From Deinococcus soli (ex Cha et al. 2016) (lineage in GTDB: Bacteria; Deinococcota; Deinococci; Deinococcales; Deinococcaceae), in the NCBI RefSeq assembly GCF_001007995.1, contig NZ_CP011389.1, forward strand, positions 1,890,001 through 1,932,500: a stretch of 42,500 bases of DNA, in the 5' to 3' direction. A program made the position numbers and the translations under genes. The notes under the pieces were generated by a model. The model worked only from the letters and a program-made list of their open reading frames with translations. It was not told the DNA's origin and searched no databases. Below, piece by piece: positions 16,762 to 26,136 of the stretch (the stretch's first letter is position 1; every line of letters begins with the position of its first letter).

Positions 16762-17682
16762 ATGCCCGAGCGCCTCCTGCCCCTCCTGACCACGCGACCC
16801 CAGACCGGGGACGCGCTGGGCGCGCGGCTGGGCGTGAACCGCGTGACGGTCAGCACCCTGGCCCGCCGCCTGCAGGACAGCGGGGTGCCCGTGCAGGTCA
16901 GCCGCGCCGGGTACGCCCTGCCCGCCGACGCCCCCAGTTCCTCGCAGGTCACGCCCACCGGACTGATGGGGGCCGCGCACCGCTACCACGGCACCGTGAC
17001 GAGCACCCAGGACGCCCTGCGCGCCTGGGCCGACGATCCCCAGGACCCCGCCCCACACGGCGCGGTCCTGACCGCCGAGCGGCAGACCGCCGGGCGCGGG
17101 CGGCGCGGGCGCGCCTGGGACACCACGCACGGCACGCTGGTGTTCAGCGTCCTGCTGCGGCACGGTCCCGGCGGTGGCCCCCTGAGCCTCCCGCACCTGG
17201 CGCTGCTGCCCCTGGCGGCGGGCGTTGCGCTGGCCCGCGCCTCGGGCGTGGGCGGCCTGAAATGGCCGAACGACCTGCTCGCCCCGGACCGCCGCAAACT
17301 GGCGGGCGTCCTGCTGGAAGCCGACCTGCGCGGCGAGGAGGCCCGCCGCGCGGTACTGGGCATCGGCGTGAACGTCAGCGCCGCGCCGGACGGGGCCGCG
17401 CACCTGCGCGAGTTCCGCCCCGAGCTGACCCGCGCGGGACTGCTCACGGAGGTGCTGCGGGAACTGCACACCTGGCTGGACGCCCCGCCGCACGACGTGC
17501 TGCCCGCGTGGCGCGAGGCCAGCGTCACCCTCGGGCAGCCCGTGCGCGTGCAGACCCCGCAGGGCCCCGTGGACGGCACCGCCCTCGACCTCGACCCCAG
17601 CGGCAGCCTGATCGTCCAGACGCCCGCCGGACCCCTCACCGTCGGCGCGGGCGACGTGCAACTCATCGGCTCCCTCACCTGA
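16762..17682 (+). CDS. birA: Bifunctional biotin ligase/biotin operon repressor
   Basis: 306 residues. Residues 1-55 form a winged helix (GDALGARLGVNRVTVSTLAR), so this is a group II BirA that can repress transcription. TAGRGRRGRAW (about 110-119) is the biotin/AMP-binding GRGRxG loop, LKWPNDLL (166-173) holds the catalytic-site Lys, and KLAGVLLE and LGIGVNV are further ligase motifs; the C-terminal SH3-like domain follows. It attaches biotin to carboxylase carrier protein. It precedes bioY by 31 bp on the same strand, forming a biotin ligation-uptake unit under a long-spaced palindrome. Confidence 0.95.
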   Translation: MPERLLPLLTTRPQTGDALGARLGVNRVTVSTLARRLQDSGVPVQVSRAGYALPADAPSSSQVTPTGLMGAAHRYHGTVTSTQDALRAWADDPQDPAPHGAVLTAERQTAGRGRRGRAWDTTHGTLVFSVLLRHGPGGGPLSLPHLALLPLAAGVALARASGVGGLKWPNDLLAPDRRKLAGVLLEADLRGEEARRAVLGIGVNVSAAPDGAAHLREFRPELTRAGLLTEVLRELHTWLDAPPHDVLPAWREASVTLGQPVRVQTPQGPVDGTALDLDPSGSLIVQTPAGPLTVGAGDVQLIGSLT

Positions 17683-17713
17683 CGCCCCCACCCCCACACC
17701 GGAGGACACCACC

Positions 17714-18298
17714 ATGACCCTGACCCACCCCACCCTCGCCCGCCAGCTCGCCCCCACCCCCAGCCTTCTGCGTGACGTGCTGCTCGTCGTGGGCGGCGCC
17801 GCCTTCGTCGCGCTGCTCGCGCAGGCCGAGGTGCCCCTCAAGCCCGTCCCGCTGACCCTCCAGACGCTGGGTGTGCTGCTTGTGGGCGCCGCGCTGGGCT
17901 GGAAGCGTGCGCTGGCGGCGCTGGCCGTGTACGTCGCCGCCGGGGCCGCCGGACTGCCCGTCCTGGCAGGCGGGTCCGCCGGACTGATGAACGCCGCCGG
18001 GACCGGCCTGCGCGCCAGCATCGGCTACCTGTTCAGCTACCCGCTGGCCGCCGCCCTCGTCGGCTTCCTGGTGGAACGCTACGCGCTGGACCGCAAGTTC
18101 CTCGGCACCTGCCTCGCCATGCTCGCGGGCAGCGTCGTCATCTACGCCGTCGGCCTCCCCGTGCTGGGCGCCCTGACCGGCCTGAAGGGCGGCGCGCTCC
18201 TGACCGCCGGCCTGACCCCCTTCATCATCGGGGACACCATCAAACTGCTGCTGGCCGCGCTGCTGCTGCCCACCGCCTGGAAGATCATCCGCAAATAA
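17714..18298 (+). CDS. bioY: Biotin ECF transporter substrate-binding component
   Basis: 194 residues, about six membrane helices. VPLKPVPLTLQTLGVLLVGA near residue 40 is the BioY signature, followed by a helix 3 region GAAGLPVLAGGSAGL and the conserved C-terminal GLTPFIIGDTIKLLLA. It binds biotin in the membrane and works with shared EcfA/EcfT components, not seen here, or alone. GGAGG lies eight bases before the ATG. It follows birA and is expected to share its promoter and operator. A terminator hairpin follows at 18313. Confidence 0.95.
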   Translation: MTLTHPTLARQLAPTPSLLRDVLLVVGGAAFVALLAQAEVPLKPVPLTLQTLGVLLVGAALGWKRALAALAVYVAAGAAGLPVLAGGSAGLMNAAGTGLRASIGYLFSYPLAAALVGFLVERYALDRKFLGTCLAMLAGSVVIYAVGLPVLGALTGLKGGALLTAGLTPFIIGDTIKLLLAALLLPTAWKIIRK

Positions 18299-18312
18299 CC
18301 GGCACTCCGGAC

Positions 18313-18344
18313 ACGGCCCCCACCTTCACCCGGGTGGGGGCCGT
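18313..18344 (+). terminator. Terminator of the birA-bioY operon
   Basis: ACGGCCCCCACC and GGTGGGGGCCGT form a perfect 12-bp stem with an 8-nt loop, 15 bp after the bioY stop. No T run follows. Confidence 0.7.
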
Positions 18345-18477
18345 CACCATGCCGCGCGGCGGCGTGTGGCGTGTCTCCCGTGCGGAGACCCGTGAGGCTG
18401 GCGTGCCCTCACTCTGCCGGGCGCGCGGCTGGGTGGGCATCCGCCGAAAGTGGCATCCGCGCGTAGGCCGGGCGGCG

Positions 18478-18483
18478 TACGCT
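18478..18483 (+). promoter_or_regulatory. Leaderless -10 box of the exported protein gene
   Basis: TACGCT lies six bases before the GTG at 18490. Confidence 0.5.
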
Positions 18484-18489
18484 GGGGCC

Positions 18490-19191
18490 GTGCGAAGGAC
18501 AACGGTGGCGGTGTGGGCGGCCCTCCTGGGCGGCGTGGTGGGGGCGCAGGCGGACACGCCGGTGCTGCGCGGCACGCTGCCCGGCTGGGCGGGCGGGGTG
18601 GGTTCCGTGGGGGTGCTGCTGCCCTTCCCCGGCGGGGACGACCGCCGCATCCAGGCGGCGCGCGGGACGCTCGGCGCGGCGGGGGACCTGACGCTGGCGC
18701 TGCCCACCCCGGAACGGCTGGCAGGCGCCCTGGTGCCGCTCGCGGAGTGGCTGAACCTGGACCCGCTGGGCTGCGTGACCCGCAGCGGGAAGATCACGCT
18801 GGGCGACCCGGCGGCGCAGGTGTTCCCGCTGAACGAACTGCGCGTGGCCGTGTCCGGGCGGACATTCCCCAGCGTGGGCAGCATCGTGGGTGAGGACCTG
18901 TGGCAGCCCGCGACGATCCTGAACAGCGAGGTGGACCTGCTGGCCGGGCAGGCCGGGGCGGACGGCCGCCTGCGTTTCCAGCGGCTGGTGTTCAGCCCGG
19001 CGGACGTGACCGTCAGTGGCGAGGCCCGCTGCGTGCCGGAGCAGGCCATGCCCGAGCGGCTGACCGTGAACCTGCCCCTGCGCGCCGGGTGGAACGTCGT
19101 GCAGGAGGACGTGAGTTACATCAGCGAGGACGCCACGCGCGCCCTGACCCTCGCCCCTCCGGACACCGTGACCGTCTGGCAGGCCCAGTAG
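18490..19191 (+). CDS. Exported protein of unknown function
   Basis: 233 residues from the GTG at 18490, chosen because TACGCT lies six bases before it and the N-terminus then reads as a clean signal peptide (MRRTTVAVWAALLGGVVGAQ, cleavage near AQA-DT). The open frame continues 52 codons upstream but that part has no start signals. The mature protein contains VLLPFPGGDDRRIQAARGTL, a Cys in DPLGCVTRSG and one in GEARCVPEQ, which could form a disulfide. I do not recognise the family; its periplasmic location is inferred from the signal peptide. Confidence 0.75.
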   Translation: MRRTTVAVWAALLGGVVGAQADTPVLRGTLPGWAGGVGSVGVLLPFPGGDDRRIQAARGTLGAAGDLTLALPTPERLAGALVPLAEWLNLDPLGCVTRSGKITLGDPAAQVFPLNELRVAVSGRTFPSVGSIVGEDLWQPATILNSEVDLLAGQAGADGRLRFQRLVFSPADVTVSGEARCVPEQAMPERLTVNLPLRAGWNVVQEDVSYISEDATRALTLAPPDTVTVWQAQ

Positions 19192-19199
19192 GTGCAGGA

Positions 19200-19229
19200 A
19201 AGAGGGGAGACCGTCAGGCTTCCCCTCTT
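19200..19229. terminator. Terminator between the exported protein gene and recA
   Basis: AAGAGGGGA and TCCCCTCTT form a 9-bp stem with a 12-nt loop between the convergent genes; on the minus strand (recA transcript) the stem is followed by TTCC. Confidence 0.65.
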
Positions 19230-19245
19230 CTGATGCTGCCTGCCG

Positions 19246-20306
<1,061 letters not shown>

Positions 20307-20310
<4 letters not shown>

Positions 20311-21032
20311 GGCGTCTCCTGGATAGCCTCGGCCGCAGCCGACTCGGGTGCGGGGGCGGGGGTGGCGGGGGTGCCGCGCAGGCGGAAGGTGCTGACGGTT
20401 TCGTGAATGGGGCCGGTCTTGCGCAGGATGCTGCGGTGCAGCCCGGCGCTCCCGGCCGTCCAGTGTTGAGGGAAGAGGATCGGGGGCACGCGCGGCGCCG
20501 GGCCCTTCTTGCGGGCCAGCGTGACGTGCGCCTTGAAGGGGAGGTCGTCGGTGCTCAGGCCGAGCGCCTGGATTTCTGCGCGCAGCGCGGCGGCCAGTTC
20601 GTTCAGGCCCTCGGCCTCGACCTTCACGAACCACACTCGGGGGCTGCCCTCGTTCGGGAAGTACCCGGTGCCGCGCAGCTTCAGGTGCAGCGGCGCGGCG
20701 TCCGTGAAGAGGCGTGTGCCGAGCTTCTTCAGGTCGTCCACCCGGTCGTGCGGCACGGCCGGGAGGTACGCCAGCGTGACGTGCATCTGGTCGGCGGGCA
20801 CCGAGCGCCAGTTGCCGCGCAGTTTGCCCTGCGCCGCGACGAGCGCGGGCGTGACGTCCGCCGGGACGGGCAGCGCGAAGAAGAGGCGCTGGGTGGTGGG
20901 CGTGTGGGTGTCCGGCGCGCCGCGTCCCTTCCCGGCAGCGTTCGGGCCGGGCCGGGGGCCAGCTTTGGGTCCGGTCTTGTTGCCGGGCTGGCTGGTGGGA
21001 CGGGCGGGTCGTTTCGGGCGGGGGTCGGTCAT
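20307..21032 (-). CDS. thpR: RNA 2',3'-cyclic phosphodiesterase (2H family, LigT-like)
   Basis: 241 residues from the ATG at 21032, preferred over one three codons upstream because it overlaps the cinA stop as ATGA, as this gene's own stop does with recA. After a basic, Pro/Gly-rich N-terminal tail of about 45 residues, RLFFALPVP starts the 2H fold; the two catalytic motifs are HVTLAYLP and HVTLARK. The family hydrolyses 2',3'-cyclic phosphates or ligates RNA in a 2'-5' linkage in vitro. Translational coupling with recA and the conserved gene order suggest a role tied to competence and repair, but none is proven. Confidence 0.93.
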
Positions 21033-22240
21033 GGGGTCCATCCTGGCAGGGTGCGGGCCGCGAGGGCCAGCGCCGCGACTGCGGCGCGCTCGCGCAGCTG
21101 CGCCGGATTGCCCGGCCAGTTCACGCCCGCCACGGCCACCCGCGCGCCGTCACTCAGGGCGACGTGCGCGCGCCCGGCCCCCTCGCCCCCCGTGCTCACG
21201 ACCACCGCAAGGCCCAAGTCGGCCCCCAGGTGCTCGCGCGCGCCAGCCGCCAGTTCCCGCGCGCCCGCCTCGCTGACCAGCCCGCTTTCCTGCAAGGTCA
21301 CGGGGGTCAGGCCCAGCGTGATCAGGCGGCGGTGATCCTGCGTGACCGCCGCGTCCAGGAAACCCGGCTGCTCGGCCAGCAGGGTGCACAGCACGCCCGC
21401 GCTGCCCGCCTCGATCACGCCCAGGGTGCGCCCGGCCAGCGCGGCCTGCACGGTGCCCGCCAGGGTCTGGTCGTCCTCGCCCCAGGTCCACTCGCGTAGC
21501 AGTGTGCGCACCTCGTCCAGAACGGGGGTCAGCTGCCTGCGGGCGTCCTCGGAGGTGGGGGCGCTGGCCGCCACACGGACGTCCACGCCGGTCAGGCGGG
21601 CGTACGTGGCGACGCTGGGGTTCGCCTGCCGGGTCAGGTGACCCAGCCGCTCGGCGATCAGGCTCTCCCCGATCCCGTGCGTGTGGACGGTGACGTGCTC
21701 CAGCGCAGCCGTGGGCAGCGGCAGGCGCGGCAGCACCTGCTCGGCCCACATGCGCCGCATCTCGCGGGGCGGCCCGGGCAGCGCCGCGATCAGCTTCGGC
21801 TGCCCGTCCCAGGTGGTGCGGACGAACCAGCCCGGCGCGGTCCCGACCGGGTTGGGCAGCGCCTCGGCAGAGGGAATCAGCCACGCCTGCTTGCGGTTCG
21901 TGTCGGGCATGGCCCGGCCGCGCGCCTCGAACAGGCCGCGCAGGTGGCTCAGCTGGGCCTCGTCCACCTGCGGCGTCTCGTTCAGGGCGGCGGCGATGGC
22001 CTCGCGGGTCAGGTCGTCGTCGGTGGGCCCCAGGCCGCCGCCCAGCAGCAGCAGGTCGGCGCGGCCCAGCGCCAGTTCGATGGCGGCCCGCAGGCGATCC
22101 AGGTTGTCCCCGACGACGGTCTTGCGGTGCAGGGTCACGCCGCGCGCGCCCAGTTCACGGGCGAGGAACGCGGCGTTGCTGTCGACGATCTCGCCGAACA
22201 GCAGTTCCGTGCCTACACTGATGATTTCTGCTATGGGCAT
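21029..22240 (-). CDS. cinA: Competence/damage-inducible protein CinA
   Basis: 403 residues. The N-terminal MoaB/MogA-like domain begins [20 protein letters not shown], with [12 protein letters not shown] as its molybdopterin-binding-like loop and [13 protein letters not shown] near residue 165; members of this domain act as ADP-ribose or NMN-related pyrophosphatases. The C-terminal deamidase-like domain (about 250-403) is poorly matched: the usual AESCTGG reads EAGSAGVLC, so the nicotinamide-nucleotide deamidase site looks altered (Ser kept, Cys-Thr lost). It heads the cinA-thpR-recA operon. Promoter boxes lie at 22255-22283 and GGTGAGG is five bases before the ATG. Confidence 0.93.
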   Translation of the reverse strand: MPIAEIISVGTELLFGEIVDSNAAFLARELGARGVTLHRKTVVGDNLDRLRAAIELALGRADLLLLGGGLGPTDDDLTREAIAAALNETPQVDEAQLSHLRGLFEARGRAMPDTNRKQAWLIPSAEALPNPVGTAPGWFVRTTWDGQPKLIAALPGPPREMRRMWAEQVLPRLPLPTAALEHVTVHTHGIGESLIAERLGHLTRQANPSVATYARLTGVDVRVAASAPTSEDARRQLTPVLDEVRTLLREWTWGEDDQTLAGTVQAALAGRTLGVIEAGSAGVLCTLLAEQPGFLDAAVTQDHRRLITLGLTPVTLQESGLVSEAGARELAAGAREHLGADLGLAVVVSTGGEGAGRAHVALSDGARVAVAGVNWPGNPAQLRERAAVAALALAARTLPGWTP

Positions 22241-22254
22241 AACAACCTCACCGG

Positions 22255-22283
22255 AGTATAGGCCAAAGCGAAACTTGCGTCCA
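22255..22283 (-). promoter_or_regulatory. Promoter of the cinA-thpR-recA operon
   Basis: On the minus strand TGGACG (22283-22278) and TATACT (22260-22255) are 17 bp apart, with GGTGAGG just before the cinA ATG. I found no 17-bp palindrome like the radiation/desiccation response motif here; only a short TATGGGCATA palindrome overlaps the start codon. Confidence 0.6.
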
Positions 22284-22520
22284 CCCCTGATCTTCGCGCA
22301 TGGGCCCCTGGTCCATCCACCCGAACCGGGTACATGAGGGCCAGCTCAAGACCCCTTCACCGGTCCCGCTGTCTTCCGGCAGTGGGCGCTCACGAGCCCC
22401 ACACGTACGCTGAATCCAGCACCACAGCGCAAGCGTAACGCGCCCTACTGGCCGCCCCCTCAGGCTTCGCCGCCCGTCCCCTTTCCCCCTTCCCCGGAAG
22501 GAACCCCAGGAGGCACCCCC

Positions 22521-23228
22521 ATGCGCACCCCCATCCTCGGCCTGCTGCTCCTCGGCACCCTGACCCTCGCCTCATGCGGCCAGAACGCCGCGCCCACCCA
22601 GCCCGACCAGGCCGCCAGCCCCAGCGCCCCCGGCGCCGCCCCCACCAACCTCAACGCCGATCAGCTCAGTGCCCTGCGTACCCGCATCGCTGACGTGCAA
22701 CAGCTGCGGGACGACGTCAGGGCCGGCCGGGTCGCTGCCCCGCTCGACGACACCGGCGCGGCCCTCGACCTCGACGCCCTGCTCGGCGACCTCCAGGCCG
22801 ACCTGAACGAGGGCCTCCAGCCCCAGCAGTTGCCCGCCCCTGACCTGAGCGCCCAGTGGGTGCCGTACTCCAGCGCCACCTACAAGAGCGTCGCCGCCAA
22901 CAACGCCTTCCGCTCGCAGTACAACAGCCTGCGCGGCGCCTATCCCTCCTTCAACTGGTCGACTGACGGCTGCAGCGGCCCCTCGGGCTACACCGGCTGG
23001 AGCGACGAGTTCTACTGGCCCTGCCGCCAGCACGACTTCGGCTACCGCAACGCCCGGCACTACCCCAGCCTGATGAACGAGACCCACCGCCACTGGGTGG
23101 ACGGGCAGTTCAAGCAGCACATGCAGACCGTCTGCGACGGTCTCGGCTGGCGCAAGTACCCCTGCTACGCCGCCGCGCAGGCCTTCTACACGGCCGTGTA
23201 CTTCGGCGGGAAGGGCTCCTTCTACTGA
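22521..23228 (+). CDS. Secreted lipoprotein with prokaryotic phospholipase A2 domain
   Basis: 235 residues. The signal peptide ends in LTLASC, a lipobox with C19 as the lipidated residue, so the protein should be anchored in a membrane outside the cytoplasm. A Pro/Ala linker and a charged helical region (about 45-100) precede the C-terminal domain with TDGCSGP (149-155 region) and WPCRQHDFGYRN, where H171-D172 form the catalytic dyad of bacterial and fungal PLA2 enzymes; further cysteines (TVCDG, YPCYA) fit its disulfides. AGGAGG lies seven bases before the ATG. TACGCT at 22406-22411 could be the -10, leaving a leader of about 100 nt. Confidence 0.9.
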   Translation: MRTPILGLLLLGTLTLASCGQNAAPTQPDQAASPSAPGAAPTNLNADQLSALRTRIADVQQLRDDVRAGRVAAPLDDTGAALDLDALLGDLQADLNEGLQPQQLPAPDLSAQWVPYSSATYKSVAANNAFRSQYNSLRGAYPSFNWSTDGCSGPSGYTGWSDEFYWPCRQHDFGYRNARHYPSLMNETHRHWVDGQFKQHMQTVCDGLGWRKYPCYAAAQAFYTAVYFGGKGSFY

Positions 23229-23250
23229 ACTGAACGGACCTCCCGGACAG

Positions 23251-23296
23251 CCGGGCCGCCCCTCCGCCCGAACAGGGGCGTGACCGGGCGGCCCGG
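23251..23296 (+). terminator. Terminator of the phospholipase A2 gene
   Basis: CCGGGCCGCCC and GGGCGGCCCGG form a perfect 11-bp stem, 22 bp past the stop, around a 24-nt loop with a small internal hairpin. Confidence 0.6.
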
Positions 23297-23344
23297 CCCG
23301 GCTGGTTGCATCCACTCCGCCGCTTCCCCAGCGCGCGCTCCCGG

Positions 23345-23350
23345 TACAAT
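23345..23350 (+). promoter_or_regulatory. Putative -10 box of the two-component operon
   Basis: TACAAT lies 50 bp before the kinase ATG; no good -35 box is seen. GAGGA six bases before the ATG serves as ribosome site, so this gene is not leaderless. Confidence 0.4.
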
Positions 23351-23400
23351 CGCGACACACTCCAGCCTGCTGCGTCCCCCTGCCGTCCCGAGGAACGATC

Positions 23401-24618
23401 ATGACCGTGTCGCCCGCCGCGTCCCCCGCGTACGCCCGCCCCCGCCGGTTCCCGAGTCTATTCGCCCACCTGCGCCCCGGGCCGCCCGACCCGGCGCGGG
23501 ACATCCAGCGGATCGTCGTGATCACTAGCGTACTGGTGTGGTGCGCGCTGTCGCTGCACTCCTACCTGGTGGAACCCACCCGCGACCGCCTGAGCCCCAC
23601 GGAAGTGAGCCAGTGGGCGCTGAGCAGCGTCAGTTTCCTGATCCTGTTCCTGCTGACCCAGGCGGGCCGCCCGACCCTCCTCCTGCTTGCCCTCCAGAGC
23701 GTTCTGGTCCTGACCGGCAACGCCCTGCTGCGCGGCAGCAGCGTGCAGGCGGGCCTACTCATCCTGATTGCCGCGCAGGTGGGCCTGCTGATCCCCTGGC
23801 GCTGGGCGCTGCTGTGGGTCGCGGCGCAGTCCGGCGCGCTGCTGCTGATCATGCTCGTCCACTGGAAGCACGACCTGGACGGTCTGGCCTTCAGCACCGG
23901 GTACCTGTGCTTCCAGATGTTCGCGGTGACCACCACCCGCACCGCCCTGCGGGAGATCCGCAGCCGCCACGCGCTGGCGCAGGTGGTGGATGAACTGCGC
24001 GCCACCCGCGCCCTGCTGGCCGACGCGAGCCGTCAGGCCGAGCGGCTCCAGATCTCCCGCGACCTGCACGACCTGCTGGGCCACCACCTGACCGCGCTGG
24101 GCATGCACCTGCAGGTCGCCGCGCACCTCCTGCCCCCCCACGCCCCGGCCCGACCCCACCTGCTCACCGCGCAGCAGGTAACAGGCGACCTGCTGGGCGA
24201 CGTCCGCTCGGCCGTCCGGGGGCTACGGCACACGGCCTGCTGCGACCTGCCGACCGAACTGGCTGCCCTGAGTGCCGCCGCGCCCGTGCGCGTCCACCTG
24301 GACTGGGCACCGGACGTGCATGTGCACTGCCCCGTGCAGGCGCAGGTGCTGCTGCGCAGCGTGCAGGAGATCCTGACCAACGCCGCCCGCCACGCCCGCG
24401 CCACGCAGGTCTGGCTGACGGTCCACCGCGACGCGGGCACCCTGCACCTGCGCGCCCACGACGACGGCCCGCGCCGCCCGGCGGACCTGCGGTTCGGCTG
24501 TGGCCTGACGGGCATGCGCGAACGTCTGGAAAGCGTGGGCGGCACCCTGGACGTCCAGCTCAGCCCGGCGTGCGGCGTGACCCTGCACCTGACGCTGCCC
24601 GCGCGGGGGACCGCATGA
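23401..24618 (+). CDS. NarL/DesK-type sensor histidine kinase
   Basis: 405 residues. Five or six hydrophobic segments (about residues 37-175) form a membrane sensor domain without a large extracytoplasmic loop. QISRDLHDLLGHHLTALGMH carries the phosphorylated His (H223) of the HisKA_3 type; EILTNAARHA is the N box and the final FGCGLTGMRERLESVGGTL the G box of the ATPase domain. The kinase domain's last part is short. The signal is unknown, though the membrane-embedded sensor fits DesK-like sensing of membrane state. Stop overlaps the regulator start as ATGA, so the pair is co-translated. Confidence 0.93.
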   Translation: MTVSPAASPAYARPRRFPSLFAHLRPGPPDPARDIQRIVVITSVLVWCALSLHSYLVEPTRDRLSPTEVSQWALSSVSFLILFLLTQAGRPTLLLLALQSVLVLTGNALLRGSSVQAGLLILIAAQVGLLIPWRWALLWVAAQSGALLLIMLVHWKHDLDGLAFSTGYLCFQMFAVTTTRTALREIRSRHALAQVVDELRATRALLADASRQAERLQISRDLHDLLGHHLTALGMHLQVAAHLLPPHAPARPHLLTAQQVTGDLLGDVRSAVRGLRHTACCDLPTELAALSAAAPVRVHLDWAPDVHVHCPVQAQVLLRSVQEILTNAARHARATQVWLTVHRDAGTLHLRAHDDGPRRPADLRFGCGLTGMRERLESVGGTLDVQLSPACGVTLHLTLPARGTA

Positions 24619-25241
24619 TCCGCGTCCTGCTGGTCGAGGACCAGACGCTGGTCCGCCAGGGCCTGCGCAGCATGCTGGCCCTGTCCGGCGACCTGCAGGT
24701 CATCGCGGAAGCCGAGGACGGCCTGCAGGCGCTGCACCTTGTCCCGGAACACCGCCCGGACGTCATGCTGCTCGACTACCGCATGCCGCACCTGGACGGC
24801 CTGGGCGTCCTGCGCGGCCTGAAGGCCCTGGGGGCGCTGCCCCCCACCCTGATCCTCACGACCTTCGACGACGACGACCTGCTCATCGAGGGCGCGCAGG
24901 CCGGGGCGCGCGGCTACCTCCTCAAGGACGTCTCGCTGGAGGTGCTCCTCCAGGCGGTCCGCACCGTGGCCGGTGGGGGCCGCTGGCTGCAACCCGTCAC
25001 GCCCTCGCGCGTGCGCGGCCCCGATGCGGCGTCTCCCCCCGGGGAGGCCATTGCCCTCACCACCCGCGAGCAGGAGGTCCTGCGCCTGATGGCCGGCGGG
25101 TACAGCAACCGCGAGATCGCCGGGCTGATCACCACCACGGAGGGCACCATCAAGAGTTACGTGTCGAACATCCTCTCGAAACTCGGCGTGCGTGACCGCA
25201 CCCGCGCGGTCCTGAAAGCCCTGGAGTATCGTCTGATCTGA
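24615..25241 (+). CDS. NarL/FixJ-type response regulator
   Basis: 208 residues from the ATG at 24615, chosen because it overlaps the kinase stop (ATGA) and gives the receiver start MIRVLLVEDQ. D9 and D54 (MLLDYRMP) are the acidic pocket and phosphorylation site, T in ILTTFD and K104 in GYLLKD complete the receiver. After a linker, LTTREQEVLRLMAGGYSNRE starts a LuxR-type HTH (about 146-205), ending GTIKSYVSNILSKLGVRDRT. It is the partner of the upstream kinase. Its stop abuts the stop of the convergent copper-binding protein gene within TGATCA. Confidence 0.95.
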   Translation: MIRVLLVEDQTLVRQGLRSMLALSGDLQVIAEAEDGLQALHLVPEHRPDVMLLDYRMPHLDGLGVLRGLKALGALPPTLILTTFDDDDLLIEGAQAGARGYLLKDVSLEVLLQAVRTVAGGGRWLQPVTPSRVRGPDAASPPGEAIALTTREQEVLRLMAGGYSNREIAGLITTTEGTIKSYVSNILSKLGVRDRTRAVLKALEYRLI

Positions 25242-25571
25242 TCAGGCTGCCATCTTCCGGCAGATGTCCGCGCAGCGGCGGCAGGCCTGTGCGCAGCGCT
25301 GGCAGTGGTCGTGGTGGTGCTGGCCGCACTCGGCCGCGCAGGCCTCGCAGGCTGAAGCGCACAGCGCGCACGCCTGCGCGTGCAGCTCACTGCCGCGCAT
25401 CAGCAGCCGCGCGGTCAGCGCGCACACGTCCGCGCAGTCCCGGTCCAGGCGGATGCAGGCGCGCATCATGTCGATGTCCGGTTCGGACAGGCACGCCGTG
25501 GCGCACGCCTCGCAGGCCGCCACGCAGTCAAGACAGGCGTCGATACATTCCCGGATCATGGCTTCGGTCAT
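25242..25571 (-). CDS. Four-helix-bundle copper-binding protein (Csp/DUF326-like)
   Basis: 109 residues from the ATG at 25571 (a GTG five codons upstream is possible). It has 19 cysteines in repeated CxxxC and CxxxCxxxC patterns such as CIDACLDCVAACEACATAC, plus a QHHHDHCQRC segment, which is the layout of copper storage proteins (Csp) that bind many Cu(I) ions along the core of a four-helix bundle. No signal peptide is visible, so it should be the cytosolic (Csp3-like) type. It is convergent with the two-component regulator gene, separate in transcription. No metal-responsive repressor is next to it. Confidence 0.85.
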   Translation of the reverse strand: MTEAMIRECIDACLDCVAACEACATACLSEPDIDMMRACIRLDRDCADVCALTARLLMRGSELHAQACALCASACEACAAECGQHHHDHCQRCAQACRRCADICRKMAA

Positions 25572-25627
25572 GCCCCACCGTGGCACCCACGTCCCGGCAG
25601 GGGATGGGAGCCGGATTCAGACCCCCT

Positions 25628-26010
25628 TCACGCCAGTGGCCGCTCGAAACACAGACTGTGCTCCACGCCCGCGTACACCCCGAAGTTCGGGACGCGCCGG
25701 AACCCCGCCCGCGTATGCAGCGTGATAGCGGCGTGCTGCCGGTCGCCGGTCTCCAGCACCAGCCGCGCAGACCCGAGCGCCCCGCCCCGCGTGACCAGGG
25801 CGTCCAGCAGCGCCCGCGCCGCCCCCGATCCGCGCGTGTCCGGCGTGACATACATGCGCTTCACCTCGGCAGTGTCCGCGTTCCAGCGTTTCAGCGCGCC
25901 ACAGCCGATCAGCGTCCCGTTCCGCTCGGCAGCCACGAGCACGCCGCCCGTCCCCGTCAGCGCGGGTCGGCTGGGCTGACCTCCACGATCCGGACAGCTT
26001 GAGCGGTCAT
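25628..26010 (-). pseudogene. GNAT acetyltransferase, broken by internal deletion/frameshift
   Basis: The C-terminal two thirds of a GNAT protein is clear: GVLVAAERNGTLIGCGALKR, VKRMYVTPDTRGSGAARALL (the acetyl-CoA loop RGSGAA) and FGVYAGVEHSLCFERPL. It begins at LTGTGG with no proper start codon. Immediately upstream, in a different frame, an ATG at 26010 opens MTAQAVRIVEVSPADPR and then stops; this is the expected first strand of such a GNAT. The roughly 35-45 residues that normally join the two (helices 1 and 2) are missing, so a deletion with frame change inactivated the gene. No leaderless -10 box is seen before the ATG. Confidence 0.7.
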
Positions 26011-26136
26011 GCAACCCAGTGCAGCACGCGCCGCGCCGAGCGACAAGGGCAACTGGGGGGTGGCCAGTAGCACGTAGGACCTGGGTGACCTCGATGTGGC
26101 CGGTCAGGGCACGCACACGCTGTTGACCGTCACCCC

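Noticed and set aside
20311..20634. N-terminal extension of RecA
   Set aside because: The frame is open upstream, but the extension overlaps thpR in another phase, and RecA proper starts at the SD-preceded ATG at 20310.
22231..22250. TATGGGCATA near the cinA start as a DdrO motif
   Set aside because: Only ten bases and overlaps the start codon; it lacks the spacing and outer TT/AA of the 17-bp response motif.
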